A DNA stretch of 64,000 nucleotides from Salinicoccus sediminis (GTDB lineage: Bacteria > Bacillota > Bacilli > Staphylococcales > Salinicoccaceae), in assembly GCF_000986795.1 (NCBI RefSeq), contig NZ_LAYZ01000025.1, forward strand, positions 62,001 to 126,000, given 5' to 3'. Positions 28,848 through 39,464 of this stretch are shown piece by piece (within the stretch, counting starts at the first letter, position 1; every line of letters begins with the position of its first letter). The translations under genes were made by a program, and so were the position numbers. The notes below the pieces were generated by a model. The model was given only the letters and a program-made list of their open reading frames with translations. It made no database searches and had not been told where the DNA came from.

Positions 28848-29246
28848 TTACCAAACGTATGCGAGTACTTCCCCGCCGATATTTCTTTTGCGTGCTTCTT
28901 TATCAGTAAGCACACCTTCTGATGTTGAGATAAGAGCAATTCCAAGGCCGTTAAGGACTTTAGGAAGTTCTTCCCTCTGTGCATATACTCTGAGTCCAGG
29001 CTTGGAGATACGCTTCAGGCCTGTGATGACTCTTTCGTTTTTACTGCTGTATTTAAGGAATACACGGATAACGCCTTGCTTGTCATCTTCGATGTATTCT
29101 ACATTTTTAACATAACCTTCTGCTTTCAGGATTTCAGCGATTTCCTTCTTGATGTTAGAAGCAGGGATTTCTAGTGTTTCATGTCTGACGATGTTCGCAT
29201 TTCTAATGCGTGTCAACATGTCTGCAATTGGATCTGAGATTGTCAT
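28848..29246 (-). CDS. rpsH: Ribosomal protein uS8
   Basis: The protein has 132 residues starting [18 protein letters not shown] and ending [27 protein letters not shown]. It binds the central domain of 16S rRNA. In E. coli the protein also represses the spc operon; the same regulation here is not shown by the sequence. Confidence 0.99.
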   Translation of the reverse strand: MTISDPIADMLTRIRNANIVRHETLEIPASNIKKEIAEILKAEGYVKNVEYIEDDKQGVIRVFLKYSSKNERVITGLKRISKPGLRVYAQREELPKVLNGLGIALISTSEGVLTDKEARKRNIGGEVLAYVW

Positions 29247-29275
29247 TTAAAGTGCCTCCTTTCAATTTATGGCGC

Positions 29276-29473
<198 letters not shown>

Positions 29474-29480
29474 TTATAAC

Positions 29481-30020
29481 TTACTTTTGAAATGGCATTC
29501 CGAACTGGGTAAGCAGTTCACGAGCTTCTTCGTCTGTGTTCGCTGTTGTAACGATGACGATATCCATACCTCTGACTTTGGATACTTTATCGTAGTCGAT
29601 TTCAGGGAAGATCAATTGCTCTTTTACACCGAGTGTGTAGTTACCGCGTCCGTCGAAAGCTTTCTTCGAAATACCTCTGAAGTCTCTTACGCGCGGGAGG
29701 GATACTGAGATCAGTTTATCCAGGAAATCGTACATTCTTTCACCGCGGAGTGTGACTTTCGCTCCGATAGGCATTCCTTCACGCAACCTGAATGTAGCGA
29801 TGGATTTTTTAGCTTTTGTGATTACCGGTTTCTGACCAGTGATTGCTTCAAGTTCTTCAACTGCAGTATCCAGTACTTTTGCGTTTTGAACTGCATCACC
29901 AACACCCATGTTCACAACAATCTTCTCGATTTTCGGTGTCTGCATCACAGATGTATAATTGAATTTATTAACAAGTTCGCTTTTGATTTGTTCATTGTAA
30001 CGGTCTTTCAAACGTGCCAT
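29481..30020 (-). CDS. rplE: Ribosomal protein uL5
   Basis: The protein has 179 residues. It is a 5S rRNA-binding protein of the central protuberance, with [34 protein letters not shown] and the C-terminal [18 protein letters not shown]. Confidence 0.99.
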   Translation of the reverse strand: MARLKDRYNEQIKSELVNKFNYTSVMQTPKIEKIVVNMGVGDAVQNAKVLDTAVEELEAITGQKPVITKAKKSIATFRLREGMPIGAKVTLRGERMYDFLDKLISVSLPRVRDFRGISKKAFDGRGNYTLGVKEQLIFPEIDYDKVSKVRGMDIVIVTTANTDEEARELLTQFGMPFQK

Positions 30021-30046
30021 TGGATGGACCTCCTTCCATTAACTGA

Positions 30047-30379
30047 TTAGTTCTTTTCGTATTTTACAGCCGGGATCTCTTTTCCGGACTTTACAGCTAT
30101 TCTCACTTTGGTTCCGTCTTCCTTGAATTCATGACGGATACGAGTGCGTTCGCCTGTTTCAGGATCAACGTGCATTACGTTGGATACATGGATTGCCGCC
30201 TCTGTTTCGAGGATGCCGCCTTCAGGGTTCATCTGGGAAGGCTTCAGGTGTTTCTTGATCATGTTGACATTTTCAACAACCACACGGTCTTTTGCAGGGA
30301 TTGCTTTGAGGACTGTGCCTTCTTTACCTTTATCTTTACCGCTGATTACAACGACTTTGTCTCCAGTTCTTACGTGCAT
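30047..30379 (-). CDS. rplX: Ribosomal protein uL24
   Basis: The 110-residue protein has a KOW domain ([19 protein letters not shown]). It is an assembly initiator of the 50S subunit. A short acidic insertion ([11 protein letters not shown]) is normal in Firmicutes. Confidence 0.99.
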   Translation of the reverse strand: MHVRTGDKVVVISGKDKGKEGTVLKAIPAKDRVVVENVNMIKKHLKPSQMNPEGGILETEAAIHVSNVMHVDPETGERTRIRHEFKEDGTKVRIAVKSGKEIPAVKYEKN

Positions 30380-30409
30380 GGGAATCGCACCTCCTTATTT
30401 AAATGTGGA

Positions 30410-30793
<384 letters not shown>

Positions 30794-30807
30794 TTACCTT
30801 CGATTGT

Positions 30808-31071
30808 TTAGATGATGACTGATTCTTCAACGATTTCCAAGAGACGGAAACGTTTAGTCTTGGACAACGGACGTGTCTCTTCGATTCTTACGATGTCGCC
30901 CATTTTCGCTGAGTTGTTTTCATCATGAGTTTTATATTTTTTAGAATATTTAACACGTTTTCCAATGATAGGGTGTCTTTTTTGAGTCTCTACCACTACC
31001 GTAATTGTTTTGTCCATCTTGTCGGATACAACACGGCCGCGGTAAGTCTTGCGTTCGTTTTTACCTTCCAC
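30808..31071 (-). CDS. rpsQ: Ribosomal protein uS17
   Basis: The 87-residue OB-fold protein carries [19 protein letters not shown] and [20 protein letters not shown]. It binds the 5' domain of 16S rRNA. Confidence 0.99.
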   Translation of the reverse strand: MEGKNERKTYRGRVVSDKMDKTITVVVETQKRHPIIGKRVKYSKKYKTHDENNSAKMGDIVRIEETRPLSKTKRFRLLEIVEESVII

Positions 31072-31092
31072 TGTGTAAACCTCCCTTATAGA

Positions 31093-31302
31093 TTACTGGT
31101 TTGCTTTAGCTTCGCTGAGCTCTCTCTCGCGGATAGTTGTTTTCATTCTTGCGATAGTTTTTCTAACCTCTTTGATACGAGCAGTGTTCTCTAGCTGGCC
31201 TGTTGCTAGCTGAAAGCGTAGGTTGAAGAGTTCTTCCTTCAGTTCTTTAACGTTTGTTTCGATTTCGGAAGTTGTCAGATCACGGATTTCTTTAGCTTTC
31301 AT
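31093..31302 (-). CDS. rpmC: Ribosomal protein uL29
   Basis: The 69-residue helical hairpin protein begins [15 protein letters not shown]. The start at 31302 fits AGGTGG 8 bases upstream. The longer frame from 31314 lies inside rplP. The gene overlaps the rplP end by 11 bases, which implies translational coupling. Confidence 0.98.
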   Translation of the reverse strand: MKAKEIRDLTTSEIETNVKELKEELFNLRFQLATGQLENTARIKEVRKTIARMKTTIRERELSEAKANQ

Positions 31303-31726
31303 TCGTATCACCACCTAATTCTTCACGTCTTACGATTTTTGTTTTCACAGGCAGTTTGTGAGCAGCAAGGCGAAGCGCCTCTTTAGCTACATCTTCTTCT
31401 ACACCTGCAACTTCGAACATGACACGGCCAGGTTTTACTACTGCAATCCAGCCTTCCACTGCACCTTTACCTGAACCCATACGTACTTCCAACGGTTTTT
31501 TGGTATATGGAGTGTGCGGGAAGATGTTAATCCACACTTTACCGCCACGTTTCATATAACGGGTCATAGCGATACGCGCTGCTTCAATCTGTCTTGAAGT
31601 GATCCATGATGTTGTTGTAGCCTGCAGTCCGTATTCACCGAATGATACTTCAGTTCCGCCTTTAGCGCGTCCTTTTGTGTCCGGACGGTGTTGACGACGG
31701 TATTTTACTCTTTTTGGTAATAGCAT
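31292..31726 (-). CDS. rplP: Ribosomal protein uL16
   Basis: The protein has 144 residues starting [20 protein letters not shown]. Conserved [20 protein letters not shown]-type residues near the middle lie near the A-site tRNA. Confidence 0.99.
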   Translation of the reverse strand: MLLPKRVKYRRQHRPDTKGRAKGGTEVSFGEYGLQATTTSWITSRQIEAARIAMTRYMKRGGKVWINIFPHTPYTKKPLEVRMGSGKGAVEGWIAVVKPGRVMFEVAGVEEDVAKEALRLAAHKLPVKTKIVRREELGGDTNES

Positions 31727-31742
31727 TTGTCAATTTCCTCCT

Positions 31743-32387
31743 TTACTTGTTGTCAGTCTTAACAGGAAGAACTTCTCCACGGTAGATCCATACTTTGACA
31801 CCGAGTTTGCCGTATGTCGTATCTGCTTCTTCATGTGCATAATCAATGTCAGCACGAAGTGTATGCAGTGGAACTGTTCCTTCACTGTAACCTTCAGAAC
31901 GTGCGATGTCTGCGCCGCCAAGACGACCAGAAACCTGTGTTTTGATACCTTTTGCTCCAGCTTTGATCGCTCTTCCAAGTGCCTGTTTTTGAGCTCTGCG
32001 GAAGGATACGCGGTTTTCAAGCTGACGTGCGATACTTTCTGCCACCAATTTAGCATCCATATCCACTTTTTTAACTTCGATTACATTTATGTGTACTTTT
32101 TTGCCGGTAAGTTTGTTAAGAGCAGTTCGGAGCTTGTCGATCTCGCTACCACCTTTACCAATTACCATGCCCGGTTTGCCTGTATGAAGCGCGATGTTCA
32201 CACGGTTAGCAGCGCGTTCAATTTCCACTTTGGAAACTGCTGCGTCTTTAAGGTTGTTTTCGATATATTCACGGATTTTAAGGTCTTCGTGCAAAAGATC
32301 TGCAAAGTCTTTGTCTGCATACCATTTTGCTTCCCAGTCACGGATGACACCTGTACGAAGTCCAATAGGATTTATCTTCTGACCCAA
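31743..32387 (-). CDS. rpsC: Ribosomal protein uS3
   Basis: The 214-residue protein has a KH domain containing [18 protein letters not shown] and the C-terminal domain [21 protein letters not shown]. It lines the mRNA entry channel. Confidence 0.99.
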   Translation of the reverse strand: MGQKINPIGLRTGVIRDWEAKWYADKDFADLLHEDLKIREYIENNLKDAAVSKVEIERAANRVNIALHTGKPGMVIGKGGSEIDKLRTALNKLTGKKVHINVIEVKKVDMDAKLVAESIARQLENRVSFRRAQKQALGRAIKAGAKGIKTQVSGRLGGADIARSEGYSEGTVPLHTLRADIDYAHEEADTTYGKLGVKVWIYRGEVLPVKTDNK

Positions 32388-32408
32388 ATTAATTCCCTCC
32401 TTGTGGTT

Positions 32409-32792
32409 TTATGCGTTTTCTTCCACTTTGTTTTCTTCAGTTTCTTCTACTTCTTCTGAGACAGCTTCAGAAACTACAACTGTAATGTGGCTTGTACGCT
32501 TGTTGATTTTTGTTGCGCGTCCTTGTGCACGTGGACGGAAACGTTTCAATGTCGGACCTTCGTCAGCGTATGCTTCAGATACTACAAGGCTGTCGATATC
32601 CATGTCATAGTTATGTTCAGCGTTCGCTACGGCTGATTTGAGCACTTTCTCAACTACCGGCGAAGTTCTTTTATTAGTCAGGTTAAGAATTGCGATTGCT
32701 TCTCCAACTTCTTTGCCGCGGATAAGGTCAAGTACCATTCTCGCTTTGCGTGGAGCAATTCTAACTGTTTTAGCAACTGCTTTCGCTTGCAT
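32409..32792 (-). CDS. rplV: Ribosomal protein uL22
   Basis: The protein has 127 residues with the core [20 protein letters not shown] and the extended loop [20 protein letters not shown] that reaches into the exit tunnel. The acidic tail ([15 protein letters not shown]) is longer than average. Confidence 0.99.
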   Translation of the reverse strand: MQAKAVAKTVRIAPRKARMVLDLIRGKEVGEAIAILNLTNKRTSPVVEKVLKSAVANAEHNYDMDIDSLVVSEAYADEGPTLKRFRPRAQGRATKINKRTSHITVVVSEAVSEEVEETEENKVEENA

Positions 32793-32823
32793 CTTTCGTT
32801 CCTCCTTTTATACCGTCTTTAAC

Positions 32824-33102
32824 TTATCTTCTTGTTTTCTTGTCGTCGTTTCCATGACCTCTGTACGTTCTGGTTGGAGCGAATTCTCCAAGCTTGTGTC
32901 CGACCATGTCTTCTGTAACATATACCGGCACATGTTTGCGTCCGTCATATACGGCGATTGTCTGGCCGATGAAGTTAGGGAAGATTGTGGAACGGCGTGA
33001 CCATGTTTTGATTACACTTTTTTTGTTGCTTTCGTTGTTCGCTTCAACCTTTTTCATGAGGTGTCCGTCAACGAAAGGTCCTTTTTTAAGACTGCGAGCC
33101 AT
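32824..33102 (-). CDS. rpsS: Ribosomal protein uS19
   Basis: The 92-residue protein starts [20 protein letters not shown] and ends [15 protein letters not shown]. It is located in the 30S head next to uS13. Confidence 0.99.
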   Translation of the reverse strand: MARSLKKGPFVDGHLMKKVEANNESNKKSVIKTWSRRSTIFPNFIGQTIAVYDGRKHVPVYVTEDMVGHKLGEFAPTRTYRGHGNDDKKTRR

Positions 33103-33159
33103 TTAGGCGCCTCCTTCCAATAATGCGTGCGGATTTGTCATCCGCACACTATGGTTACT

Positions 33160-33996
33160 TTATTTCTTGTTCTTACGCTTTCTTACAATCAGCTTATCAG
33201 AGCGGTTTTTGCCTCTGCGGGTTTTCTTGCCGAGAGTCGGTTTGCCCCAAGGTGACATTGGTGACGGACGTCCGATTGGAGCGCGGCCTTCACCACCACC
33301 GTGTGGGTGATCGTTAGGGTTCATTACAGAACCGCGGACTGTAGGACGCTGTCTCTTCCATCTGGAACGGCCGGCTTTACCGACATTGATCAGTTCGTGC
33401 TGTTCATTGCCGACAGAACCGATTGTTGCACGGCAAGTCGCAAGGATCATGCGGACCTCACCTGAACGGAGTCTTACAAGTACATATTTACCTTCTTTAC
33501 CAAGAACCTGTGCGTTCGCACCGGCAGACCTTACAAGCTGGCCGCCTCTTCCCGGTTTAAGTTCGATATTATGGATAGTAGTACCGACAGGGATGTCCTG
33601 GAGTGCCATTGCGTTACCTGTTTTGATATCCGCATCCGGGCCACTCATGATTTCGTGTCCAACCTTCACGCCTTTAGGTGCAAGGATGTAGCTTTTCGCA
33701 CCGTCTGCATATACAACAAGTGCAATGTTCGCTGAACGGTTCGGATCGTACTCTATTGTTGCAATACGGCCTGGCACGCCGTCTTTGATACGTTTGAAGT
33801 CGATTACTCTGTATTGACGCTTGTGTCCGCCACCTTTATGACGAACTGTCATTTTACCCTGGTTGTTGCGTCCCGCTTTTTTCGGAAGCGGCTGTAATAA
33901 TGTACGTTCCGGCGTTGTGGATGTAATTTCTGCAAAGTCGGAACCAGTCATATTACGACGAGCGTTCGTGGTCGGCTTATATTTTTTAATCGCCAT
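33160..33996 (-). CDS. rplB: Ribosomal protein uL2
   Basis: The 278-residue protein has the C-terminal [19 protein letters not shown] block, whose histidine lies close to the peptidyl transferase centre, and a typical basic tail. Confidence 0.99.
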   Translation of the reverse strand: MAIKKYKPTTNARRNMTGSDFAEITSTTPERTLLQPLPKKAGRNNQGKMTVRHKGGGHKRQYRVIDFKRIKDGVPGRIATIEYDPNRSANIALVVYADGAKSYILAPKGVKVGHEIMSGPDADIKTGNAMALQDIPVGTTIHNIELKPGRGGQLVRSAGANAQVLGKEGKYVLVRLRSGEVRMILATCRATIGSVGNEQHELINVGKAGRSRWKRQRPTVRGSVMNPNDHPHGGGEGRAPIGRPSPMSPWGKPTLGKKTRRGKNRSDKLIVRKRKNKK

Positions 33997-34034
33997 CTCG
34001 TTTTACCTCCTTAATGGTATATCGGCTCTTCTAA

Positions 34035-34307
34035 TTAGAAGATTTCAATAGAGCCTTCTTTAAGTGTTACGATTGCTTTTCTTCTTCTCTTAGTGTAGCC
34101 GCTGTAACGCCCCATGCGTTTTTTCTTCGGCTTGTAGTTCATGATATTCACTTTTTCGACTTTGACATCGAAAATTTCTTCAATTGCATATTTCACCTGT
34201 GTCTTGTTGGCTCTGACATCTACGTCAAAAGTGTACTTGTCAGAAGACATCAGATCAGCAGAACGCTCAGTGATTACCGGGCGTTGAATGATATCGCGTG
34301 CATCCAT
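34035..34307 (-). CDS. rplW: Ribosomal protein uL23
   Basis: The 90-residue protein lies at the exit tunnel and is the docking point for trigger factor and signal recognition particle. It starts [20 protein letters not shown], and its ATG overlaps the rplD stop by one base. Confidence 0.99.
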   Translation of the reverse strand: MDARDIIQRPVITERSADLMSSDKYTFDVDVRANKTQVKYAIEEIFDVKVEKVNIMNYKPKKKRMGRYSGYTKRRRKAIVTLKEGSIEIF

Positions 34308-34930
34308 TACAGAAGCACCTCCTCTGCTTTATTGATAGCACCTTCAGTGAAGATAACACGGTCAGCAGAAAGGATGTCGAGTACGTTGAGCTGCTGAGGA
34401 GTCAGGATAGTGACACCCTGCAGGTTACGGGATGAAAGCTCGATATTCACATCTTCGCTTCCGAGTACAAGCAGTACCTTTTTGCTCGCTTCAAGATTTT
34501 CCAGAATTGCAAGGAAATCTTTTGTTTTTGGCGCATCCATAGTGAAGTCTTCAACTACTGTGAATGCTTCCTCGTTCACTTTGGCGGAAAGCGCTGAACG
34601 AAGTGCCAGACGGCGCATTTTCCTAGGCATTTTGTAGGAGTAGCTCCTTGGAGTTGGTCCGAATACTACTCCGCCGCCGCGGTAGTGAGGGGCACGGATT
34701 GTACCCTGACGTGCGTTGCCTGTACCTTTTTGTCTGAAAGGTTTTTTGCCGCCGCCACGTACTGCCGCACGGTTCTTAACTGAATGAGTTCCGCGGCGGA
34801 GTGACGCGCGTTGTAGGTTTACAGCTTCGAACAGGACGTGCTGGTTGGGTTCGATGCCGAAAATTTCCTGGTTGAGGTCTATAGAATTAACTTTAGTTCC
34901 TTCTTTTGATAAAACATCTAAGCTTGCCAT
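34307..34930 (-). CDS. rplD: Ribosomal protein uL4
   Basis: The 207-residue protein has the tunnel loop [20 protein letters not shown]. In gamma-proteobacteria L4 regulates its own S10 operon through the leader. The unusual hairpin in this operon's leader makes a similar test reasonable here. Confidence 0.99.
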   Translation of the reverse strand: MASLDVLSKEGTKVNSIDLNQEIFGIEPNQHVLFEAVNLQRASLRRGTHSVKNRAAVRGGGKKPFRQKGTGNARQGTIRAPHYRGGGVVFGPTPRSYSYKMPRKMRRLALRSALSAKVNEEAFTVVEDFTMDAPKTKDFLAILENLEASKKVLLVLGSEDVNIELSSRNLQGVTILTPQQLNVLDILSADRVIFTEGAINKAEEVLL

Positions 34931-34955
34931 GTGTTAAATCCTCCTTCCTTATCTA

Positions 34956-35618
34956 TTATTTAACACCTTTTTTAAATGCTGCTGCGATTTTGAGATATCC
35001 TTTACGCGGACCTGGCACGTTTCCTTTAACGAGTAGGACGTTGCGCTCAGTATCCACTTTGACGATTTCAAGGTTTTGAAGTGTAACCGTTTCTCCACCC
35101 ATGCGTCCAGGCATGTCTTTGCCTTTGAAAACGCGGGCCGGATCACTCATCTGCCCGATTGAACCGGGAGCTCTGTGGAAACGGGAGCCGTGGCTCATTG
35201 GTCCGCGGCTTTGGTTGTGGCGTTTGATGTTACCCTGGAAGCCTTTACCTTTTGATGTTGCTGTTACGTCCACAAAGTCGCCTGCTTCAAATGTATCTAC
35301 AGTGACTTCTTGACCTACTTCGAATTCATCTGCTGCGAGATTTTTGAATTCGCGTACGAAGCGCTTAGGGGCTGCACCTGACGCTTTGGCGTGTCCAGTC
35401 TCAGCCTTGTTTGCGTATTTCTTTGATTTTGCGCCTTCAAAGAATTCACGTTTATCGTCGAAACCGATCTGTACTGCATTGTAGCCATCAGTTTCTTCCG
35501 TTTTCTTCTGCAACACGACGTTGCCTGCTGCTTCTACTACTGTTACCGGGATGAGCTCGCCGTTTTCACCGAAAACCTGAGTCATACCCACTTTTTTACC
35601 TAAGATTCCTTTGGTCAT
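34956..35618 (-). CDS. rplC: Ribosomal protein uL3
   Basis: The 220-residue protein starts [16 protein letters not shown], with the central extension [19 protein letters not shown] approaching the peptidyl transferase centre. The ATG at 35618 is preferred over the GTG at 35630, which would overlap the GGAGG ribosome-binding site. Confidence 0.98.
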   Translation of the reverse strand: MTKGILGKKVGMTQVFGENGELIPVTVVEAAGNVVLQKKTEETDGYNAVQIGFDDKREFFEGAKSKKYANKAETGHAKASGAAPKRFVREFKNLAADEFEVGQEVTVDTFEAGDFVDVTATSKGKGFQGNIKRHNQSRGPMSHGSRFHRAPGSIGQMSDPARVFKGKDMPGRMGGETVTLQNLEIVKVDTERNVLLVKGNVPGPRKGYLKIAAAFKKGVK

Positions 35619-35641
35619 CGAAAGTCGCACCTCCTGCTATA

Positions 35642-35971
<330 letters not shown>

Positions 35972-36070
35972 TCATCATTGATTGATAGACTTTCTCCACG
36001 AAAATTCTCTTTACACGCAAGCCATGGCAAAGCGGCCGGGCGTGTCAGTAACCTCTCGCTTCTTCGATAC

Positions 36071-36104
36071 TAAAAACCCTGCCATCTATGTAGAATGGCG
36101 TGTT
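36071..36104 (-). promoter_or_regulatory. Terminator-like hairpin in the S10 operon leader (candidate attenuator)
   Basis: In the leftward RNA, TAAAAAC and GCCAT pair with ATGGC and GTTTTTA around a short loop, ending in a T tract at 36076-36072. The hairpin lies 40-75 bases downstream of the promoter start and about 120 bases upstream of rpsJ, so it could stop transcription before the first ribosomal gene. A second, upstream hairpin (GAGGGACA...TGTCCTC, 36112-36134) lacks a T tract. No ordinary terminator is needed at this position. The rest of 35951-36274 is covered by the promoter and the permease terminator. Confidence 0.5.
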
Positions 36105-36151
36105 TTTAACATGAGGACACATATGTCCCTCATTTAAGTCCAACGTTAGAT

Positions 36152-36180
36152 ATAATACATGAAAAAGGTGAAAAAATCAA
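36152..36180 (-). promoter_or_regulatory. S10 operon promoter
   Basis: On the reverse strand -35 TTGATT (36175-36180) and -10 TATTAT (36152-36157) are spaced 17 bp, giving a start near 36145. The -35 half and spacer lie inside the downstream arm of the permease terminator. Confidence 0.7.
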
Positions 36181-36209
36181 CAGTAAACACAAGATTTCTT
36201 CACCTTTTT
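36162..36209 (-). terminator. Terminator of the purine permease gene, overlapping the S10 promoter
   Basis: AAAAAGGTGAAGAAATC (36209-36193, read leftward) pairs with GATTTTTTCACCTTTTT (36178-36162), 17 bp with one wobble, and is T-rich at its 3' end. It lies 66 bases past the permease stop. Confidence 0.75.
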
Positions 36210-36274
36210 ACATGGATTTCCCTTAACCTGGTCCATTATACAATATACAGTTACATATTACAATATCAATTTCG

Positions 36275-37609
36275 CTATTCCGTAATGAAGACGAAGTACA
36301 GGACGAATATCACGAACAGTGCATACATCATCGGGTGTATCTCTTTTCTTCTGCCCGCCATGATCATGGTGATCGGGTAGAAGACGAAACCGATGGCGAT
36401 CCCTGTAGCGATGCTGTATGTCAACGGCATCATGAACATGGTCAGGAAAGCGGGCACAGCCACTTCGAACTGGTCCCATCTGACTTTGGACAGATTGGAC
36501 ACCATCAGGGCACCGACAATGATGAGCGCCGGGGCAGTCACTTCTGACGTAAACGTCACAATCAGCGGGGATACGAAGATCGCGAGCAGAAACAGCGTCC
36601 CGGTGACGACGCTCGCGAAACCTGTCCGGGCTCCGGCCGCGACACCTGCTGTGGACTCTACGTAAGATGTTGTCGTCGATGTGCCGAATATCGATCCTGT
36701 AATGGTGGCAATGGAATCGGAAAGGAGCGCCCGGTCTGCGCGCGGCAGTTTATTATCCTTGATCATGTTCGCCTGACTCGCGACACCGACCAGGGTTCCG
36801 GCAGTGTCGAAGAAATCCACGAACAGGAATGTCAGGACGACGATCAGGAACTGCATATTGAAAAACGCCGCCGGATCTTTGAATGCATCAAACGCGACGC
36901 CGAAAGTCGGCTCGATGCTCGGGACTGAACCCACAATGCCTTCAGGCATGGGAACAAGGCCGAAGAACAGACCGATTACAGCAGTGATGATCATGCCGAT
37001 GAATATCGCCGCCGGCACTTTCCTTGCCATCAGTATGACTGTAATCACCAGTCCGCCGAGGGCAAGCAGCACTTTCGGGTCATGGATGGCACCCAGTCCG
37101 ACCAGGGTCGCTTCGTCCATTGTAATGATTCCGGCACTCTGCAGACCGACGAATGTAATGAAGAAACCGATACCGGCACTGACCGCCATTTTCATTTCCA
37201 TCGGTATGGAATTTATGACATATTCCCGCAGGCCGGTAACAGTCAGAATCGCAAAGATCACACCGGAGAACAGAACCCCTGTGAGCGCCGTCTGCCACGG
37301 GATCCCCATTGTGAGGACGACTGTAAATGCGAAGAATGCATTGAGCCCCATGCCGGGGGCAAGTGCAATCGGGTATCTCGCATACAGTCCCATGATCATA
37401 CAGCCGATAAACGCGGCAAGGGCAGTAGCCACGAAAACGGCGCCCATATCCATCTTCATGGAATCAGGTATGCCTTCCACCCCCTGCAGGGAAAGGACAG
37501 ACGGGTTGACTGCAAGTATGTATGCCATCGACAGGAATGTCGTCAGACCGCCGATGATCTCCCGGCGGTAGCTCGTTCCATTTCCTTCAAAATCAAAATA
37601 TTTTTTCAT
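36275..37609 (-). CDS. NCS2-family purine permease, PbuG/AzgA type
   Basis: The protein of about 444 residues has 12-14 predicted membrane segments. It carries GGLTTFLSMAYILAVNP, APGMGLNAFFAF, FVDFFDTAGTLVG and GTSTTTSYVES, the signature blocks of the AzgA branch that imports adenine, guanine and hypoxanthine with protons. The start is the ATG at 37609 (GGAG six bases upstream). It follows the YczE-like gene by 36 bases, probably as one transcript. No purine riboswitch is visible in the short gap. Confidence 0.93.
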   Translation of the reverse strand: MKKYFDFEGNGTSYRREIIGGLTTFLSMAYILAVNPSVLSLQGVEGIPDSMKMDMGAVFVATALAAFIGCMIMGLYARYPIALAPGMGLNAFFAFTVVLTMGIPWQTALTGVLFSGVIFAILTVTGLREYVINSIPMEMKMAVSAGIGFFITFVGLQSAGIITMDEATLVGLGAIHDPKVLLALGGLVITVILMARKVPAAIFIGMIITAVIGLFFGLVPMPEGIVGSVPSIEPTFGVAFDAFKDPAAFFNMQFLIVVLTFLFVDFFDTAGTLVGVASQANMIKDNKLPRADRALLSDSIATITGSIFGTSTTTSYVESTAGVAAGARTGFASVVTGTLFLLAIFVSPLIVTFTSEVTAPALIIVGALMVSNLSKVRWDQFEVAVPAFLTMFMMPLTYSIATGIAIGFVFYPITMIMAGRRKEIHPMMYALFVIFVLYFVFITE

Positions 37610-37645
37610 GAATATCTCCATTCTTTCATTAGGATAACTGAGCGG

Positions 37646-38284
37646 CTAGATAACTTTAATGATGTCAGGGTCTTCTCCCCCGAGAAACCGGACCATGAGC
37701 TTCCGCGTGAGCGGCAGGAATACTTCTATCAGCCTGCCGAGACCAAGGATGATGATCACCGTACCGATGAACACCGGCCCGCCGAGCAGAAAACCGGCAA
37801 CTGCTGCGCCAAGTTCCATGACATTGCGCGCCATCGACAGCTTCATATTGAATTTTTCCACCAGCACAAGCATCAATGTATCCCGCGGGCCCGCCCCGAG
37901 GTTCGGTGTGATGTAGAACGCGACGCCGAATGCCATGACAAAGAGACCGAGTGCAAAAATCAGAGAGTGTGCGAACCAGCCCTCCACATCGGGGATCAGC
38001 CAGTTGAATATATCTATGAATACACCGATTGCAAACATATTTATATAGACGCCGATTTTAGGCCAGCGCCGCATTCCGATGGCAGTCAGCAGAACGATCA
38101 CAGCACCGGTAATGATCGCCCAGGAACCGATTGTCAGACCGAATGTCTGCCAGAGTCCGTAGTGGAGGACATCCCAGGAACCAAGCCCCAGAAGACGCCC
38201 TTTGATCGTAAGGGCGATGCCCAGGGCAAGAATGATCAGACCAACGACATAAAAAAGCCAGCGTTTTGCAAGATTCTGTTTCAA
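37646..38284 (-). CDS. YczE/YyaS/YitT-family membrane protein
   Basis: The 212-residue protein has about five membrane segments and the family repeats LGLGSWDVLHYGL and NLGAGPRDTLMLV. The start is a TTG at 38284 with GAGGAAGG seven bases upstream. The family's function is unknown. In Bacillus one member affects peptide-synthase product formation. It is co-transcribed with the purine permease. Confidence 0.88.
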   Translation of the reverse strand: MKQNLAKRWLFYVVGLIILALGIALTIKGRLLGLGSWDVLHYGLWQTFGLTIGSWAIITGAVIVLLTAIGMRRWPKIGVYINMFAIGVFIDIFNWLIPDVEGWFAHSLIFALGLFVMAFGVAFYITPNLGAGPRDTLMLVLVEKFNMKLSMARNVMELGAAVAGFLLGGPVFIGTVIIILGLGRLIEVFLPLTRKLMVRFLGGEDPDIIKVI

Positions 38285-38430
38285 TTAGACACCTTCCTCA
38301 CCTATCATATCTCAAACAGTTTACGCTTTTGAGAGGAAAAATGCAATACGTGCCCGGCTTCACATGAAGGGTTTAAATCATGCCATAACGGGAAGTTGGA
38401 AACCAACGATACAGTGAAGAGGTGGTAATG

Positions 38431-39135
38431 ATGTCGCATAGGTTTAAACTGGCAGGCATCCTGCTTTCAGCAGGCCTAATCATGGCTGCTTGCGGCGGTG
38501 ATGAAGAAGGTCCGGAGGGAAACGGTGATGCAGAGGACACTTCTGCAGATGAAGGAATGGAAAACATGGAAGAGAACAATGAAGATGCAGGCGGCGGAAA
38601 CGATACATCAGACGGGCAGTCGGATGGTTCCGGCAGCAGCTCTTCCGAAACGATTTCGCAGGAGGACATCAACCATGATGCCCGGGAGGCAGTGGATGCC
38701 GCCATGGAGAATTATGACGGCAAACTCATCCAGGTCGAACTTGATCATGACGAAGGCCGATGGGTATATAAGGTAGATATGGAACAGGACAGCGAAGAAT
38801 ACGAAACCAGGCTTTCAGTCGACGACCTGTCAGTCATCAATGAACAGACCGAAACGGATGATGATAAAGATTCAGAAGACCAGTTTGAGTATGGTGATGC
38901 CATCCCCGCTGAAGATGCAGTGCAGACAGCCATTGATGAAGCGGGAGGCAGCGGAGAGATTGAAGGTTGGTCCTTAGACAGGGACGACGGCGCCCTGGAG
39001 TATGAAATAGAACTTATGAATACAGATAATGGCGATGCCGACATTACAATCGATGCTGAATCGGGAGAAGTCACCGCCACAGATTATGATAACGACGATG
39101 ATAACGACGATGATGACGATGATGACAGCGACTGA
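38431..39135 (+). CDS. PepSY-domain lipoprotein with acidic repeats
   Basis: The predicted 234-residue precursor has a lipoprotein signal (LIMAAC near residue 22), a long low-complexity acidic/Gly-Ser linker (to about residue 75), and two PepSY modules with DGKLIQVELDHDEGRWVYKVD and a later GALEYEIELMN...ADITIDAESGEVTATD. The tail is almost all Asp/Asn. PepSY modules inhibit proteases or bind ligands at the cell surface. Two ATGs (38428 and 38431) are possible. The extreme acidity would suit a salt-tolerant organism or cation binding. Confidence 0.85.
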   Translation: MSHRFKLAGILLSAGLIMAACGGDEEGPEGNGDAEDTSADEGMENMEENNEDAGGGNDTSDGQSDGSGSSSSETISQEDINHDAREAVDAAMENYDGKLIQVELDHDEGRWVYKVDMEQDSEEYETRLSVDDLSVINEQTETDDDKDSEDQFEYGDAIPAEDAVQTAIDEAGGSGEIEGWSLDRDDGALEYEIELMNTDNGDADITIDAESGEVTATDYDNDDDNDDDDDDDSD

Positions 39136-39155
39136 TGATCGCATGATAAAAGCAG

Positions 39156-39183
39156 ACCGGAATCAGGACACCCTGATTCCGGT
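39156..39183 (+). terminator. Terminator after the PepSY lipoprotein gene
   Basis: ACCGGAATCAGG and CCTGATTCCGGT form a perfect 12-bp stem with a 4-base loop, followed by TCTTATTT. Confidence 0.85.
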
Positions 39184-39274
39184 TCTTATTTGTGTTAATA
39201 AAATGTCACGACTCATTTATGCATATCAATATGATTGTGATATGATACAACTATAATTCAAGGTGGTGATATTC

Positions 39275-39445
39275 ATGGATTTAGATTATAAACTTCTCGA
39301 ACTGAAGAATGAATACGTCCGTATCCAGGGAGATTTGGAAAAGCTCGAATCCACGGGTAACAATACATCCAAAATGGAAGAGCGTCTTGCCGGGATTGAG
39401 CGGGAGATCTCTGAAACCAAAGCTGCCATCAGAAACCAGAAATAA
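39275..39445 (+). CDS. Small coiled-coil protein, SE1832-like
   Basis: This 56-residue, highly charged helical protein (LDYKLLELKNEYVRIQGDLEKLE...MEERLAGIEREISETKAAIRNQ) has heptad spacing across its length. It resembles the SE1832-type small proteins of staphylococci, which have no known function. AAGGTGG precedes the ATG. It lies 19 bases ahead of the MFS exporter and is probably co-transcribed with it. Confidence 0.75.
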   Translation: MDLDYKLLELKNEYVRIQGDLEKLESTGNNTSKMEERLAGIEREISETKAAIRNQK

Positions 39446-39464
39446 AGTATAGGAAGTGCGCGAC

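Noticed and set aside
37610-37645. A purine riboswitch ahead of the purine permease gene.
   Set aside because: The gap to the upstream gene is only 36 bases, too short for an aptamer, and no conserved purine aptamer loops are seen.
37082-38332. Open frame of 416 codons on the forward strand.
   Set aside because: It lies antisense to the purine permease and YczE-like genes, its translation is low-complexity and rich in His, Asp and Arg, and it matches no family. It is a shadow of GC-rich coding DNA.
39080-39135. A short tandem repeat of GAT/GAC/AAC units, considered as a repeat locus or CRISPR-like array.
   Set aside because: The units are codons of the acidic tail of the PepSY lipoprotein, with no spacers. 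No CRISPR array is present in the window.
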